Shown: positions 1-8,438, counted from the stretch's first letter. The stretch: 64,000 nt of DNA from Clostridiales bacterium Firm_13 (GCA_001603035.1 LVAS01000059.1:124001-188000), one strand, 5' to 3'. Notes: generated by a model not told the origin, from the letters alone. Program-made: numbers and translations.

Positions 1-2512
1 TTTGATTGCGCTTCTTTTCTTTTCTCACCCCATGTATCGTAAGTGCGAGTGACAATACTGTGAAGACAGCCGTTATTCCGATCAGTGCGATTGCATTCTT
101 CCACACCAGATTCGGGTTATCTCCGCTGATCGCTTCTTTCAGAAAGCCCACGCTGTATGTCATCGGCATAAACGGATAAATAATATTGAAGAACTTGGGC
201 ACCGTCTCCATCGGGAACGTTCCTCCGCATGCGGTAAGTTGCAGGATCAGGAAAAGAATGCACAGGAACTTGCCGACAGAATGCCCGTTGACCATGAGAA
301 ATTGAATGATAGAAAGAGCCGTGATCGAGAATAGCAGGCATCCCGCATAATAGAGCCCTTGATTCGCGACTTTGAGTCCGAGACAAACCTCGATCAAATA
401 GCCCAAAACCAGAGATTGAACCACGGCAAATAGAAAATACAACGCGGTGCGCACAACCTTATGTTCGGAGTTTCTGGACATGAGGCGGAAGATGCCTTCC
501 GTATCCATATAGGTTCCCAGAAAGATCATGAGACCGCCGACCCAGAGAGAAAGAGAGAGAAAATACGGGGCAAAAGCCGTGCCGTAATTCGGGACGGAGT
601 AAACCGGTTTGTTTTCGACCGTCACCGAGTTTTCGACGTAATCAGAAAGACCGTCGAGTTTTTTGACATCGGTCTGCGCCGTAGCCGAGGAGTCCTTAAC
701 CTGATCGAGAGCCGTCGTGAGCCCCGAAGACAATTCATCCGTACCGGCGAGGAGTTTATCGGATCCGTCCGACAATGTCGCGGCTCCGGCGGCGAGTTTA
801 TCGGTGCCGTCCGCAAGTGTACCGGCACCGGTATCCAGTTGGGAAGCTCCGGCGGATAATTCATCCGCGCCGGCCGTGAGTTGTCCTGCACCGGTCGCAA
901 TTCCGTCGACGCCTGAAGACAAAGTCGCGGCTCCGGTCGCAGCGGATTGAAGGCCGCCGTCAAGAGAGGTCGCGCCGGCGGACAGACTCGTCGCACCGGA
1001 AAGGACGGATCCGGCACCGGCGGACAGAGACTGCGACGCAGTCAGAAGAAGGCCGGAGGAAGTGTCAAGTTGAGAAAGTCCGCCGGAAAGGGTATCCGTG
1101 CCGGATTTTAGCGCAGCCGCGCCCTGTTGTGCTTGGAGAAGTCCCGCTTTCAGCTGCGCGAGGCCTCCGTGAATCTGCGGTAATGTCGCGCTGGAATCCG
1201 AAAGTGTCGAAGCGGACGAAGAAAGTGTGGCGGATGCTTGGCGAAGCGCTTCGCCCGCTTGCGTAAGTGCCGTCAGATTGGCGGCTGTATCCGGGGAGGA
1301 CAGAGAAGTCATCAGTCCGGCGAACGAAGAATCAAGCAGGGCTTCCGGATGGTTCGTGCAGTACGTTTCCAGGATTCCGGCTGTCGTTTCTGAGCTCAGT
1401 ATGAAAGCGTCGACAGAATCCGCGTAAGTTGAAAGGCTCGCGGAAAGTGCGAGAGCGCCGTCGGCGAGGGCCTTTGTGCCGTCTGAAATCTTTCCGATAT
1501 CTGCCGTGGACGTCAAAAGTGCGTCCGTTCCGGTAAGAAGGGATGAAATGCCCGTATTCAGCGATACGACCCCTGCGGAGAGCTGCGTCGTCCCGCCGGA
1601 ACAATTCGACATACCCTGACGGAAAGCCGACATATTCTGGGTGAATTGTACGGTTCCCGTCGAGAGCGCGGTCGCACCGTTAACGAGAGCCGCGGCGCCG
1701 GTTTTCAGATTGCCGGAACCTTGCGCAAGTGTTTTTGTCCCGACCGCGAGTGAAGCCGCTCCGCTTTGCGCCGCTTTCGCACCGGCGGAAAGATCACGGA
1801 GTCCGTTATCCAGAGTCAATGCGCCATCCGACAAGTCGGCGGCTCCCGACGCTAAGGAATTCGCCCCAACCGAGGCGGTTTTCGCTCCGTCGGCAAGATC
1901 GCCGGCGCCTTGCGAAAGATCGGCCGCGCCTTTATTGAGATCGGACGCGCCGGTCGAAAGCTGATCTAATCCGTCTGTCAATTCAGACAGTTGATCCGGG
2001 ACACTCGAGAGTTGGGAAGAAAGTTCGACAACCACCTGATTCGCGACTTTTCCGCGGACACTTTCCTCGATCTTACTCACAGCCGACTTAAGAATCTGAC
2101 ACGCGAGGTAGTTTCTTTTTTCATTTCCGGAAAACAGAATTGTCGCGGTCTCTTTCTTTGTCGAGTCCGCGGTGGCCACAGTCTCTGTAAATCCTTCCGG
2201 AATTGTGATCATTCCATAGTACTTACTGTCTTTTGTCCCTTCCAAAGCGGCGCTCTGGTCAGTTACCGTGAAGTCCACACTGCCGTCGTCCGTCAGGTTT
2301 TTGACAATCTCGTCTCCTAAGTTTCTTTCTTCTCCGTTGACCTGTCCGCCTTCATCCAGATTGACGATTGCGACCGGAAGCGTTTCTAAGCGACTGTACG
2401 GATCCCAAAATGCCCCCAGATATAAAGAGCTGTATAGAACGGGGATAATGACAACCCCGATTGTGACCATAATACGTTTGGCCCGTCGAATCGTCTCTTT
2501 CTTTATTCTCAT
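1..2512 (-). CDS. YhgE/Pip family membrane protein, C-terminus cut by window edge
   Basis: One open frame runs leftward from ATG at 2510-2512 (GGAG just upstream at 2521-2526) and leaves the window still open, so about 837 codons are visible. It opens with MRIKKETIRRAKR and a hydrophobic segment (VMVTIGVVIIPVLY-like, residues ~15-31), followed by an extracytoplasmic part. The centre, roughly residues 180-600, is an extraordinarily long run of seven-residue repeats of the type LSxGAxx (LSTGASD, LNKGAAD, LSQGAGD). The visible C-terminal part has several membrane segments (for example APYFLSLSLWVGGLMIFLG). This layout is that of the YhgE/Pip proteins, ABC-2-like membrane proteins linked to phage adsorption in lactococci and to type VII secretion; the role here is not known. 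A TetR regulator lies directly upstream on the same strand. Confidence 0.88.
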   Translation of the reverse strand, partial: MRIKKETIRRAKRIMVTIGVVIIPVLYSSLYLGAFWDPYSRLETLPVAIVNLDEGGQVNGEERNLGDEIVKNLTDDGSVDFTVTDQSAALEGTKDSKYYGMITIPEGFTETVATADSTKKETATILFSGNEKRNYLACQILKSAVSKIEESVRGKVANQVVVELSSQLSSVPDQLSELTDGLDQLSTGASDLNKGAADLSQGAGDLADGAKTASVGANSLASGAADLSDGALTLDNGLRDLSAGAKAAQSGAASLAVGTKTLAQGSGNLKTGAAALVNGATALSTGTVQFTQNMSAFRQGMSNCSGGTTQLSAGVVSLNTGISSLLTGTDALLTSTADIGKISDGTKALADGALALSASLSTYADSVDAFILSSETTAGILETYCTNHPEALLDSSFAGLMTSLSSPDTAANLTALTQAGEALRQASATLSSSASTLSDSSATLPQIHGGLAQLKAGLLQAQQGAAALKSGTDTLSGGLSQLDTSSGLLLTASQSLSAGAGSVLSGATSLSAGATSLDGGLQSAATGAATLSSGVDGIATGAGQLTAGADELSAGASQLDTGAGTLADGTDKLAAGAATLSDGSDKLLAGTDELSSGLTTALDQVKDSSATAQTDVKKLDGLSDYVENSVTVENKPVYSVPNYGTAFAPYFLSLSLWVGGLMIFLGTYMDTEGIFRLMSRNSEHKVVRTALYFLFAVVQSLVLGYLIEVCLGLKVANQGLYYAGCLLFSITALSIIQFLMVNGHSVGKFLCILFLILQLTACGGTFPMETVPKFFNIIYPFMPMTYSVGFLKEAISGDNPNLVWKNAIALIGITAVFTVLSLALTIHGVRKEKKRNQ

Positions 2513-2625
2513 ATTTTCATCTCCTCTTACCGTCTTTGCATCCGTGAGAATAGCACCGGTTCAGTCGGGAGAATATGCGCAATTATGGTCATGAGTATAA
2601 TTTTTATACACTTGTAAAAAACTGT

Positions 2626-2650
2626 ACAAAAAAACGCCGGCTTCGGCGTT
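2626..2650 (-). terminator. Intrinsic terminator after the TetR gene
   Basis: Read on the minus strand, AACGCCG-AAGC-CGGCGTT forms a 7-bp GC-rich stem followed by a run of T. It sits just behind the stop of the TetR gene and in front of the YhgE/Pip gene, so the latter probably has its own promoter in the AT-rich 2521-2625 stretch. Confidence 0.8.
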
Positions 2651-2657
2651 CGGATTT

Positions 2658-3236
2658 TTATCGTTCGCCCTTTTCGAGAGCCGAAAAAAGCTCCAGCGTA
2701 AATTGCCGGCTCTCAATAATCAGAGACTGAATTTTGAGAATCAGAATATTGGGCTCGTCGCCCATACCGGTTCTCGCCCATTGGAGAATGAGTCCGACGA
2801 CACCATATGTATAGAAATCGACAAGGAGATTAATCCCGTCGGTTCTCATCGCCGAGTTCTCGTCTACGCGTGTTACGATTTCCAGAAGAAGTCCGCGCGT
2901 CGAGCGAAAAAGGTCATCCTGAAACCAAGGAAATGCGCTTTGCGTCAGAACGCCCTGATAAAAATGGCGGCTCGCCTTCATCGTCTCAAGGAGTTTGCAC
3001 AACTTTTTGTCCCAGTTTTCGAAGGTCAGATTCTCACGAAATTCACGAATCAATTCCCTCTCGAAGATCCATGTGACCAGCGCGAACTTGTCGGAAAAAT
3101 GGTAATAGAAAGTCTGTCGGTTCACCCCGCAAGCTTCACATATATCCGCTATCGTAATCCGGTCGAAGGAGCGCGATCTGGAAAGACTTTTCAGTGCTTC
3201 CGCCAGCGCGCGCTTTGTGATATCCGAGCTTGACAT
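2658..3236 (-). CDS. TetR/AcrR family transcriptional regulator
   Basis: 192 residues. The N-terminus carries a TetR-type helix-turn-helix (ITIADICEACGVNRQTFYYHF, ~residues 27-47), with the family's typical YYHF ending of the recognition helix. The C-terminal part resembles the TetR_C domain of DhaS/YbiH-like regulators. ATG at 3234-3236 is preceded by GGAGG at good distance. The gene is 24 bp behind the ferredoxin oxidoreductase gamma gene, so it may be partly co-transcribed with that operon. It precedes the YhgE/Pip gene, and TetR regulators next to YhgE/Pip genes usually control them; that link is inferred. The ligand is unknown. Confidence 0.9.
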   Translation of the reverse strand: MSSSDITKRALAEALKSLSRSRSFDRITIADICEACGVNRQTFYYHFSDKFALVTWIFERELIREFRENLTFENWDKKLCKLLETMKASRHFYQGVLTQSAFPWFQDDLFRSTRGLLLEIVTRVDENSAMRTDGINLLVDFYTYGVVGLILQWARTGMGDEPNILILKIQSLIIESRQFTLELFSALEKGER

Positions 3237-3260
3237 GGTCGATCCTCCGAAAAAGAACGA

Positions 3261-3797
3261 TTAAGCAAAGGAAGCGCCCTTATCAAATGCGTCCAGATTG
3301 GCAGGAATCATATGATGCCTTCTCTCGGGGAGAACATCGTAAAGAGCGGCTTCGAAAGAAGAACGACGAAAACAACTTGTCGACGCGGAAAGGCAACCGA
3401 GAAGGACAATCGTGGCATAAGCCATATTCCCGAGTTCATTCGCAATGTCGGAGGATTGAATCGGGATAAATCGGATATCGCTTCGCGTCGGCTTGATCTT
3501 TACAAGAGAGGAGTCGACAATTAGGATTCCGCCCGGCTTCACTTGCTTCTCGAATTTTTCGAGTGAGGGCTGATTCAGCGCGATCAGAACGTCCGCGTCA
3601 TTTATTACGGGAGAGCCGATCGCGGCGTCGGAAATGACAACCGAACAATTCGCCGTTCCGCCTCGCATCTCGGGACCGTATGACGGAAACCAAGATACCT
3701 CGTGCCCTTCGATCAAGGCCGCCTCGGCCGCCATTTTGCCGGCGGAAAGAATCCCTTGTCCGCCGAATCCTGCAATGATAACGGAAAAATCAATCAT
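3261..3797 (-). CDS. 2-oxoacid:ferredoxin oxidoreductase, gamma subunit
   Basis: 178 residues, matching the usual size of a stand-alone gamma subunit (KorC/VorC/PorG type). The N-terminus has the diagnostic GFGGQGILSAGKMAAEAA motif (~residues 10-27) and SYGPEMRGGTANC further on. It is the last of four genes ferredoxin-alpha-beta-gamma, and follows the beta gene by 4 bp. The complex oxidatively decarboxylates a 2-oxoacid to the acyl-CoA, reducing ferredoxin. Substrate (2-oxoglutarate, branched-chain 2-oxoacids or pyruvate) cannot be decided from sequence alone; the four-subunit layout with a short ferredoxin first is common for KorDABC and VorDABC. Confidence 0.93.
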   Translation of the reverse strand: MIDFSVIIAGFGGQGILSAGKMAAEAALIEGHEVSWFPSYGPEMRGGTANCSVVISDAAIGSPVINDADVLIALNQPSLEKFEKQVKPGGILIVDSSLVKIKPTRSDIRFIPIQSSDIANELGNMAYATIVLLGCLSASTSCFRRSSFEAALYDVLPERRHHMIPANLDAFDKGASFA

Positions 3798-3801
3798 CGC
3801 G

Positions 3802-4548
3802 TCACACCTCCAGATCCTTTCCCTTAAAAACGCCCAGCGGGTATTGCGGAATCATCGCCGATTCGAGCCAACGAAGCGACTCAACCGGCTCTTTGCCCCA
3901 GTTCGTCGGGCAGGTCGAAAGAAATTCGACCAGAGAAAAGCCGAGACCTTTCTCTTGTACCGCAAATGCTTTGGCGACCGCTTTCTTGGCTGTCTGGATA
4001 TTCTTGAAATTATTCATGGCGACACGTTCGATATAAACGGCGCCCGGAAGCGTCGCGAGAAGTTCGCTGACATTCATCGGATAACCCTGCAGCGCCGCAT
4101 CTCGGCCGAAAGGCGAAGTCGTTGTCACCTGTCCGAGAAGCGTCGTCGGCGCCATCTGTCCGCTTGTCATACCGTAGATCGCATTGTTAACAAAGAAGAC
4201 GGTGATTCTCTCGCCTCTTGCGGCGGAATGAAGAATCTCCGCAGCGCCGATCGATGCCAGATCCCCGTCGCCTTGGTACGTAAATACGAACTTATCCGGA
4301 TGAACACGCTTGACGCCGGTCGCGACCGCAGGAGCCCGGCCATGTGCCGCCTGCACCATATCGCACGAAAAATACTCGTAATTATTATATGTACATCCGA
4401 CGGAAGAGACACCGATCGTATCGTTCAAGATTCCCTTTTCACACATCGTCTCGGCGATAATTCTGTGAATAATTCCGTGTGTACAGCCGGGGCAATAATG
4501 AAACGGCTTGTCGAGAAGTCCTTCTGTCTTGTCAAACACAATCGCCAT
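3802..4548 (-). CDS. 2-oxoacid:ferredoxin oxidoreductase, beta (TPP-binding) subunit
   Basis: 248 residues. It shows the thiamine-diphosphate binding core of the family: CPGCTHG near residue 19-25, GDGDLASIG (~94-102) with the downstream NNAIYGMTSGQMAPTT, which is typical of KorB/VorB-beta proteins. The alpha gene stop (TAA) directly abuts this ATG, so translation is likely coupled. It forms the catalytic unit together with the alpha subunit and passes electrons to ferredoxin. The protein is cytoplasmic. Confidence 0.94.
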   Translation of the reverse strand: MAIVFDKTEGLLDKPFHYCPGCTHGIIHRIIAETMCEKGILNDTIGVSSVGCTYNNYEYFSCDMVQAAHGRAPAVATGVKRVHPDKFVFTYQGDGDLASIGAAEILHSAARGERITVFFVNNAIYGMTSGQMAPTTLLGQVTTTSPFGRDAALQGYPMNVSELLATLPGAVYIERVAMNNFKNIQTAKKAVAKAFAVQEKGLGFSLVEFLSTCPTNWGKEPVESLRWLESAMIPQYPLGVFKGKDLEV

Positions 4549-5622
4549 TTACTTCGCCTCCCCGTCGTGGATCGCGACGATGCGATCCAATATCTCTTTT
4601 TGCGTGGGCATATTTCCGCCCATGCGGCCAAGGAAATAGACCGGCTTCTGACCGTTCACGGCAAGACGGACATCTTCGACCATCTGCCCCGCGTTCAACT
4701 CGACGTCGAGAAACGCCTTGACGGAAGGAAGCGACGCCGCACGCGCGATTTCGGACGAAGGGAACGGCCAGAGTGTAATCGGACGAACCATGCCGACCTT
4801 AATCCCAAGTTCGGCCGCCTGCCGAATCACATTCTTACATATCCGGCTGCATGTTCCGAACGATGTGATCACAATTTCTGCGTCTTCTACATCCGTCGAC
4901 TCGTAACGGGTCTCCGCTTCGGCAACACGCGCGTATTTGATCTGCAGGTCGTTGTTCTTTCTCTCCAGATCGTCCGGCTCGATATAGATCGACGTAACGG
5001 TATTATGTTCCGTCCGGTCTCCCCGACCGGTCAGAGCCCAAGATTTATCGGTATCCTCTGTCGGTTCGCTCTCGCGGAAAAGAACCGGCTCCATCATCTG
5101 CCCGAGCGTGCCGTCTCCGAGAATCATCACGAGCATGCGATACCGATCCGCCAAATTGAAGGCTTCGACGGTCAATTCATAAAGCTCCTGTATCGATGCG
5201 GGAGCGACGACAATATTCTTATAATCGCCGTGTCCCCCGCCCTTGGTCGCCTGAAAATAGTCGCCCTGCGATGTCTGAATTCCGCCGAGCCCCGGGCCCG
5301 CGCGAACAATATTGACTACAACGGCGGGAAGTTCCGCGCCGGCGATGTAAGAAATACCTTCCTGCTTCAAGCTGATACCGGGCGAGGACGAGGAAGTCAG
5401 AGCACGCGCGCCGGCCGAAGCCGCGCCGTAGACCATATTTATCGCGGAAACCTCGCTTTCCGCCTGGACGAAAGCGCCGCCCACTTCGACCATTCTCTTT
5501 GCCATATAATGCATGATCTCAGTCTGGGGGGTGATCGGATACCCGAAATAATGACGGCATCCCGCTCGGATCGCCGCCTCCGCAATGACTTCATTCCCCT
5601 TCATCAGGACTTTCTTTGCCAT
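4549..5622 (-). CDS. 2-oxoacid:ferredoxin oxidoreductase, alpha subunit
   Basis: 357 residues, the usual length of KorA/VorB alpha subunits. Visible landmarks are the N-terminal GNEVIAEAAIRAGCRHYFGYPITPQTE, typical of the pyrimidine-binding domain, then SSPGISLKQEG and RAGPGLGGIQTSQGDY, and a C-terminal transketolase-C-like domain ending EILDRI. It follows the small ferredoxin gene by 15 bp. Proteins like this are often labelled 3-methyl-2-oxobutanoate dehydrogenase subunit VorB, but 2-oxoglutarate specificity is equally possible. Confidence 0.94.
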   Translation of the reverse strand: MAKKVLMKGNEVIAEAAIRAGCRHYFGYPITPQTEIMHYMAKRMVEVGGAFVQAESEVSAINMVYGAASAGARALTSSSSPGISLKQEGISYIAGAELPAVVVNIVRAGPGLGGIQTSQGDYFQATKGGGHGDYKNIVVAPASIQELYELTVEAFNLADRYRMLVMILGDGTLGQMMEPVLFRESEPTEDTDKSWALTGRGDRTEHNTVTSIYIEPDDLERKNNDLQIKYARVAEAETRYESTDVEDAEIVITSFGTCSRICKNVIRQAAELGIKVGMVRPITLWPFPSSEIARAASLPSVKAFLDVELNAGQMVEDVRLAVNGQKPVYFLGRMGGNMPTQKEILDRIVAIHDGEAK

Positions 5623-5637
5623 CTGTGACGCTCCTTA

Positions 5638-5844
5638 CTACTTCTCAACCGTGATAACAGAATCCGGACATTGAACCGCACAAAAGGTGCAACCGATGCA
5701 AGAACTCTGGTCGGCACAATAAATCGGGTGATATCCCTTACTGTTCAGTCGAGATGTATCCAGTTTCAGGATCTTCTTCGGGCACACCGAAACGCAGAGT
5801 CCACAGCCTTTACAGCGGTCTTCTCGAAAGGACACCTTTGCCAT
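5638..5844 (-). CDS. Ferredoxin-type delta subunit (two 4Fe-4S clusters) of 2-oxoacid oxidoreductase
   Basis: 68 residues with two CxxCxxCxxxCP clusters: CKGCGLCVSVCP (~11-22) and CIGCTFCAVQCP (~49-60). It is the first gene of the operon and would carry electrons from the TPP/FeS core to free ferredoxin. ATG at 5842-5844 is preceded by GGGGGA. The promoter at 5877-5905 lies 30-60 bp upstream. Confidence 0.95.
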   Translation of the reverse strand: MAKVSFREDRCKGCGLCVSVCPKKILKLDTSRLNSKGYHPIYCADQSSCIGCTFCAVQCPDSVITVEK

Positions 5845-5876
5845 GTTTATTCCCCCATTCTCGAACGCATAAAAAG

Positions 5877-5905
5877 ATTATAGCCGTGCATATTTAGAAA
5901 TGCAA
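5877..5905 (-). promoter_or_regulatory. Promoter of the 2-oxoacid:ferredoxin oxidoreductase operon
   Basis: On the minus strand a -35 box TTGCAT (5900-5905) and a perfect -10 box TATAAT (5877-5882) are 17 bp apart, 30-odd bp before the ferredoxin start codon. This separates the operon from bioY upstream. Confidence 0.8.
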
Positions 5906-5968
5906 ACGCGAAAAGGGGTAAGCGGTGCGAAAAGAAGAAGGAAAATGAGCGAAAAAATCAGAATTCAT

Positions 5969-6634
5969 TCATACCCTTTCGGCGTGATTCGAAAGGGTCA
6001 CAGAAGGCCGTGACGAATAGCGGAAACGCCAAAGTCTGCGTGCCAATTCCGCCGACAGAAATGTCAGCGCAATATCTTTTAGAAGATAAGGAGCCGCTCC
6101 GAAAAGAATCGTCGCCAATGCCGTCCCCTTCGTGCCGGCATAACCCGTATACACATTCGACAAGAAGAAAAGGTAGAAAACCCCGAATACATACACGAAG
6201 AAAAGTCCGGAAAGCCCAATCGCGCAAAGCGGAAGATAGCGGGCCGAAATCCCTTTTCCTAAATGCCTCTCATATCGGTCGCTCACCATTCCGGTGATAA
6301 AGGCGGCGGCCGTAAATCCGAGGAGGTAGCCGAACGTGCCCGTAAAAAGATAACCGGGTCCTCCGCCTTGTGAAAAAACGGGTAATCCGAGAAGGCCCAT
6401 CGCAAGATAGAGAAGTTGAGAAAGTGCACCTAAGCGTGCGCCGAGCAATAGCCCGGCGAGTATAGCGACGGTCGTCTGAAAAGTAACGGGAAGAAACGGT
6501 AGCGGGATCGCGATTTTGGCCGCGAGGATCATGAGCACCGTAAAAAGCGGCGTCAGCGTCAGCGCGAGAATTCGGTGTCTTCTCACTCCGATACGATCCT
6601 CGGAGTCCTTGTCATCCCTTTTCACAAAAGCCAT
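5969..6634 (-). CDS. bioY: BioY biotin transporter (ECF S component)
   Basis: 221 residues with about six hydrophobic segments. The segment FLPVTFQTTVAILAGLLLGARLGALSQ followed by YLAMGLLGLPVFSQGGG and GPGYLFTGTFGYLLGF is the BioY signature. BioY is the biotin-binding membrane subunit of an energy-coupling-factor transporter; the ECF ATPases (EcfA/A') and EcfT are not in this window, so it presumably uses a shared housekeeping module. The N-terminus carries a short charged extension (MAFVKRDDKDSEDRIGVRR). Its promoter overlaps two BirA-like half sites, consistent with biotin control. Confidence 0.93.
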   Translation of the reverse strand: MAFVKRDDKDSEDRIGVRRHRILALTLTPLFTVLMILAAKIAIPLPFLPVTFQTTVAILAGLLLGARLGALSQLLYLAMGLLGLPVFSQGGGPGYLFTGTFGYLLGFTAAAFITGMVSDRYERHLGKGISARYLPLCAIGLSGLFFVYVFGVFYLFFLSNVYTGYAGTKGTALATILFGAAPYLLKDIALTFLSAELARRLWRFRYSSRPSVTLSNHAERV

Positions 6635-6659
6635 CTTTCTCCCTCGCTTCCTTTCGTTT

Positions 6660-6689
6660 ATTGTAAACCTTTTTGCTTTATTGTCAACC
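6660..6689 (-). promoter_or_regulatory. bioY promoter with two BirA-like half sites in direct repeat
   Basis: Minus strand: -35 TTGACA (6682-6687), 16-bp spacer, -10 TACAAT (6660-6665). The two boxes are embedded in a direct repeat, GGTTGACAAT and GGTTTACAAT, exactly 20 bp apart. Each resembles one arm of the Bacillota BirA operator (TTGTTAACC-N14-16-GGTTAACAA), but the arms are in direct rather than inverted order. Confidence 0.7.
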
Positions 6690-6757
6690 TTTTCCTGTTA
6701 AGTCCGGCGACATGCCAATCCGTCGGTTCGCCGTTTCCCTCCTCTCTCTTTTTCGTC

Positions 6758-6786
6758 TTGCAAAGAAAGAGCGACTTCGCTATCAT
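6758..6786 (+). promoter_or_regulatory. serS promoter
   Basis: -35 TTGCAA (6758-6763) and -10 TATCAT (6781-6786) with a 17-bp spacer, placed so that transcription would start near 6793, at the head of the T-box leader. Confidence 0.75.
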
Positions 6787-6792
6787 AAGAAA

Positions 6793-7041
6793 CAAGGCAA
6801 TTCACGCCGTTATAGTCTGGCAAAGACGAAGCTATCCGTCTGATGACAGTCCACACAGAGAGCCGGGATTGCTGCGAACCGGTTGGATTGGAGACGTATC
6901 CACTTCCGAGCCGCCGAAGAGATTCGGGAGGGTGCGCCCTTTATCGCGTTTACGAGTGGTCCGACGGTTTGGCGGACAATTTGGGTGGCAACGCGGTTAT
7001 TCCGTCCCATGGGTTTCCCTTGGGGCGGTTTTTGTTTTTCA
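6793..7041 (+). promoter_or_regulatory. T-box riboswitch (tRNA-Ser sensing) upstream of serS
   Basis: The leader has the T-box core GGGTGGCAACGCGG at 6983-6996, a near-consensus antiterminator sequence, followed by a terminator (stem CCGTCCC 7002-7008 / GGGGCGG 7022-7028 and a T run). The stem I region shows the usual ACAGAGAGCCGGG...GAACCGG element near 6853-6882. The acceptor-pairing bulge reads TGGC, which would pair with a GCCA tRNA end; tRNA-Ser has G as discriminator base. A TCC serine codon at 6899-6901 is a candidate specifier, though I could not fold stem I rigorously. Uncharged tRNA-Ser would prevent termination and raise serS expression. Confidence 0.9.
7002..7039 (+). terminator. 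Regulated terminator of the serS T-box
   Basis: CCGTCCC pairs with GGGGCGG (one G-T pair) and is followed by TTTTTGTTTTT. This is the default 'off' structure that competes with the antiterminator formed by the T-box sequence. Confidence 0.85.
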
Positions 7042-7070
7042 CGAAAGAATTTTGAAAGAGAGGCACCGGT

Positions 7071-8360
7071 ATGATTGATATCAACCTAATTCGAAAGGAC
7101 CCCGAAGTTGTCAAGGCATCGATGAAGAAGCGTTTTCAAGAGAAGAAATTCGTTCTCGTCGACGAAGTGATCGATCTCGACAAGGAGTTTCGAGAGACAC
7201 GGACGCGATGCGATTTTCTGCGAAGCCAAAGAAATGCAATCAGCAAAGAGATCGGCAAATTGATGGGATCGGGACGTAGAGAAGAAGCGGAACTCGCCAA
7301 AGCGCAGGTCGGCGAAATGGCCGAAGAGCTTGAGCAATTGGCCGTTCGCGAGACGGAACTTACGGAGCAAATTCGCGTTCGCATGATGCAGATCCCGAAT
7401 ATCCTCGACGAGTCCGTTCCGATCGGACGGGATGATTCGGAAAATGTCGAAGTCGAGCGCTTCGGCGAACCCGCGGTCCCGGAGTACGAGATTCCGTATC
7501 ATGTCGATATTATGGAGAAGTTGAACGGAATCGATCTTGACAGCGCGAGAAAGACCAGCGGGAACGGGTTCTACTACCTGATGGGCGATATCGCCCGCTT
7601 ACATTCCGCTATTCTGTCTTATGCCAGAGACTTTATGATTGATCGGGGCTTCACCTATTGTGTACCCCCTTTCATGATTCGGAGTTCCGTCGTAACCGGC
7701 GTTATGAGTTTTGCCGAAATGGAAAACATGATGTACAAGATCGAAGGCGAGGATCTCTATCTGATCGGTACGAGCGAGCACTCGATGATCGGCAAATTCA
7801 TCGATACGATTCTCGACGAGAGCCGCCTCCCGCAAACACTGACAAGCTATTCTCCTTGTTTCCGAAAGGAAGTCGGCGCGCATGGAATCGAAGAGCGCGG
7901 CGTTTACCGGATCCATCAATTTGAAAAGCAGGAGATGATCGTCGTCTGCAAGCCGGAAGAAAGTAAGGATTGGTTTGTTAAGCTCTACACGAATACGGTC
8001 GATTTCTTCCGGACCCTTGATATTCCGGTACGAACCCTTGAGTGTTGTTCGGGAGATCTAGCCGACCTCAAAGTCAAGAGTATCGACGTTGAGGCGTGGT
8101 CTCCTCGTCAGAAGAAGTACTTTGAAGTCGGAAGCTGCAGTAATCTTGGTGACGCGCAAGCAAGACGTCTCGCCATCCGCGCCAAGGGTAAGGACTCCGG
8201 AACCTATTTCCCTCATACATTAAACAATACGGTCGTTGCGCCGCCGCGTATGCTGATCGCCTTTCTCGAAAACAATATGAACGCCGACGGATCCATCCGA
8301 ATCCCGGAAGCGCTCCGCATTTACATGGGAATGAAGAAGACAATCGATGTTCCCGTTTGA
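7071..8360 (+). CDS. serS: Seryl-tRNA synthetase
   Basis: 429 residues, the normal bacterial length. The first ~110 residues are the coiled-coil arm that binds the long variable arm of tRNA-Ser. The class II catalytic domain follows, with TSEHSMIG, the motif 2 stretch FRKEVGAHG...GVYRIHQFEKQE and the motif 3 region ending NNTVVAPPRMLIAFLENN. It charges tRNA-Ser (and tRNA-Sec where present) in the cytoplasm. Expression is expected to be controlled by the T-box in its 5' leader. Confidence 0.98.
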   Translation: MIDINLIRKDPEVVKASMKKRFQEKKFVLVDEVIDLDKEFRETRTRCDFLRSQRNAISKEIGKLMGSGRREEAELAKAQVGEMAEELEQLAVRETELTEQIRVRMMQIPNILDESVPIGRDDSENVEVERFGEPAVPEYEIPYHVDIMEKLNGIDLDSARKTSGNGFYYLMGDIARLHSAILSYARDFMIDRGFTYCVPPFMIRSSVVTGVMSFAEMENMMYKIEGEDLYLIGTSEHSMIGKFIDTILDESRLPQTLTSYSPCFRKEVGAHGIEERGVYRIHQFEKQEMIVVCKPEESKDWFVKLYTNTVDFFRTLDIPVRTLECCSGDLADLKVKSIDVEAWSPRQKKYFEVGSCSNLGDAQARRLAIRAKGKDSGTYFPHTLNNTVVAPPRMLIAFLENNMNADGSIRIPEALRIYMGMKKTIDVPV

Positions 8361-8385
8361 ATCTCCCATTTTTATTCATTACGCG

Positions 8386-8420
8386 AAAGCCCGGTCGTCC
8401 CAGACGATCGGGCTTTTGTC
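8386..8420 (+). terminator. Terminator after serS, probably bidirectional
   Basis: AAAGCCCGGTCGT (8386-8398) pairs with ACGATCGGGCTTTT (8404-8417) around a 5-nt loop, with one G-T pair, and the arm ends in T. It lies between serS and the convergent gene ending at 8439. Confidence 0.85.
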
Positions 8421-8438
8421 GCTCTACTCTGCCGTCCC

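Noticed and set aside
2585-2625. TetR operator before the YhgE/Pip gene
   Set aside because: The AT-rich TACACTTGTA...CTGTACA stretch is suggestive, but its arms do not form a convincing palindrome.
3634-5628. A 664-codon open frame on the plus strand
   Set aside because: It is exactly antisense to the conserved alpha, beta and gamma oxidoreductase genes and has no start signals; such frames arise from codon bias.
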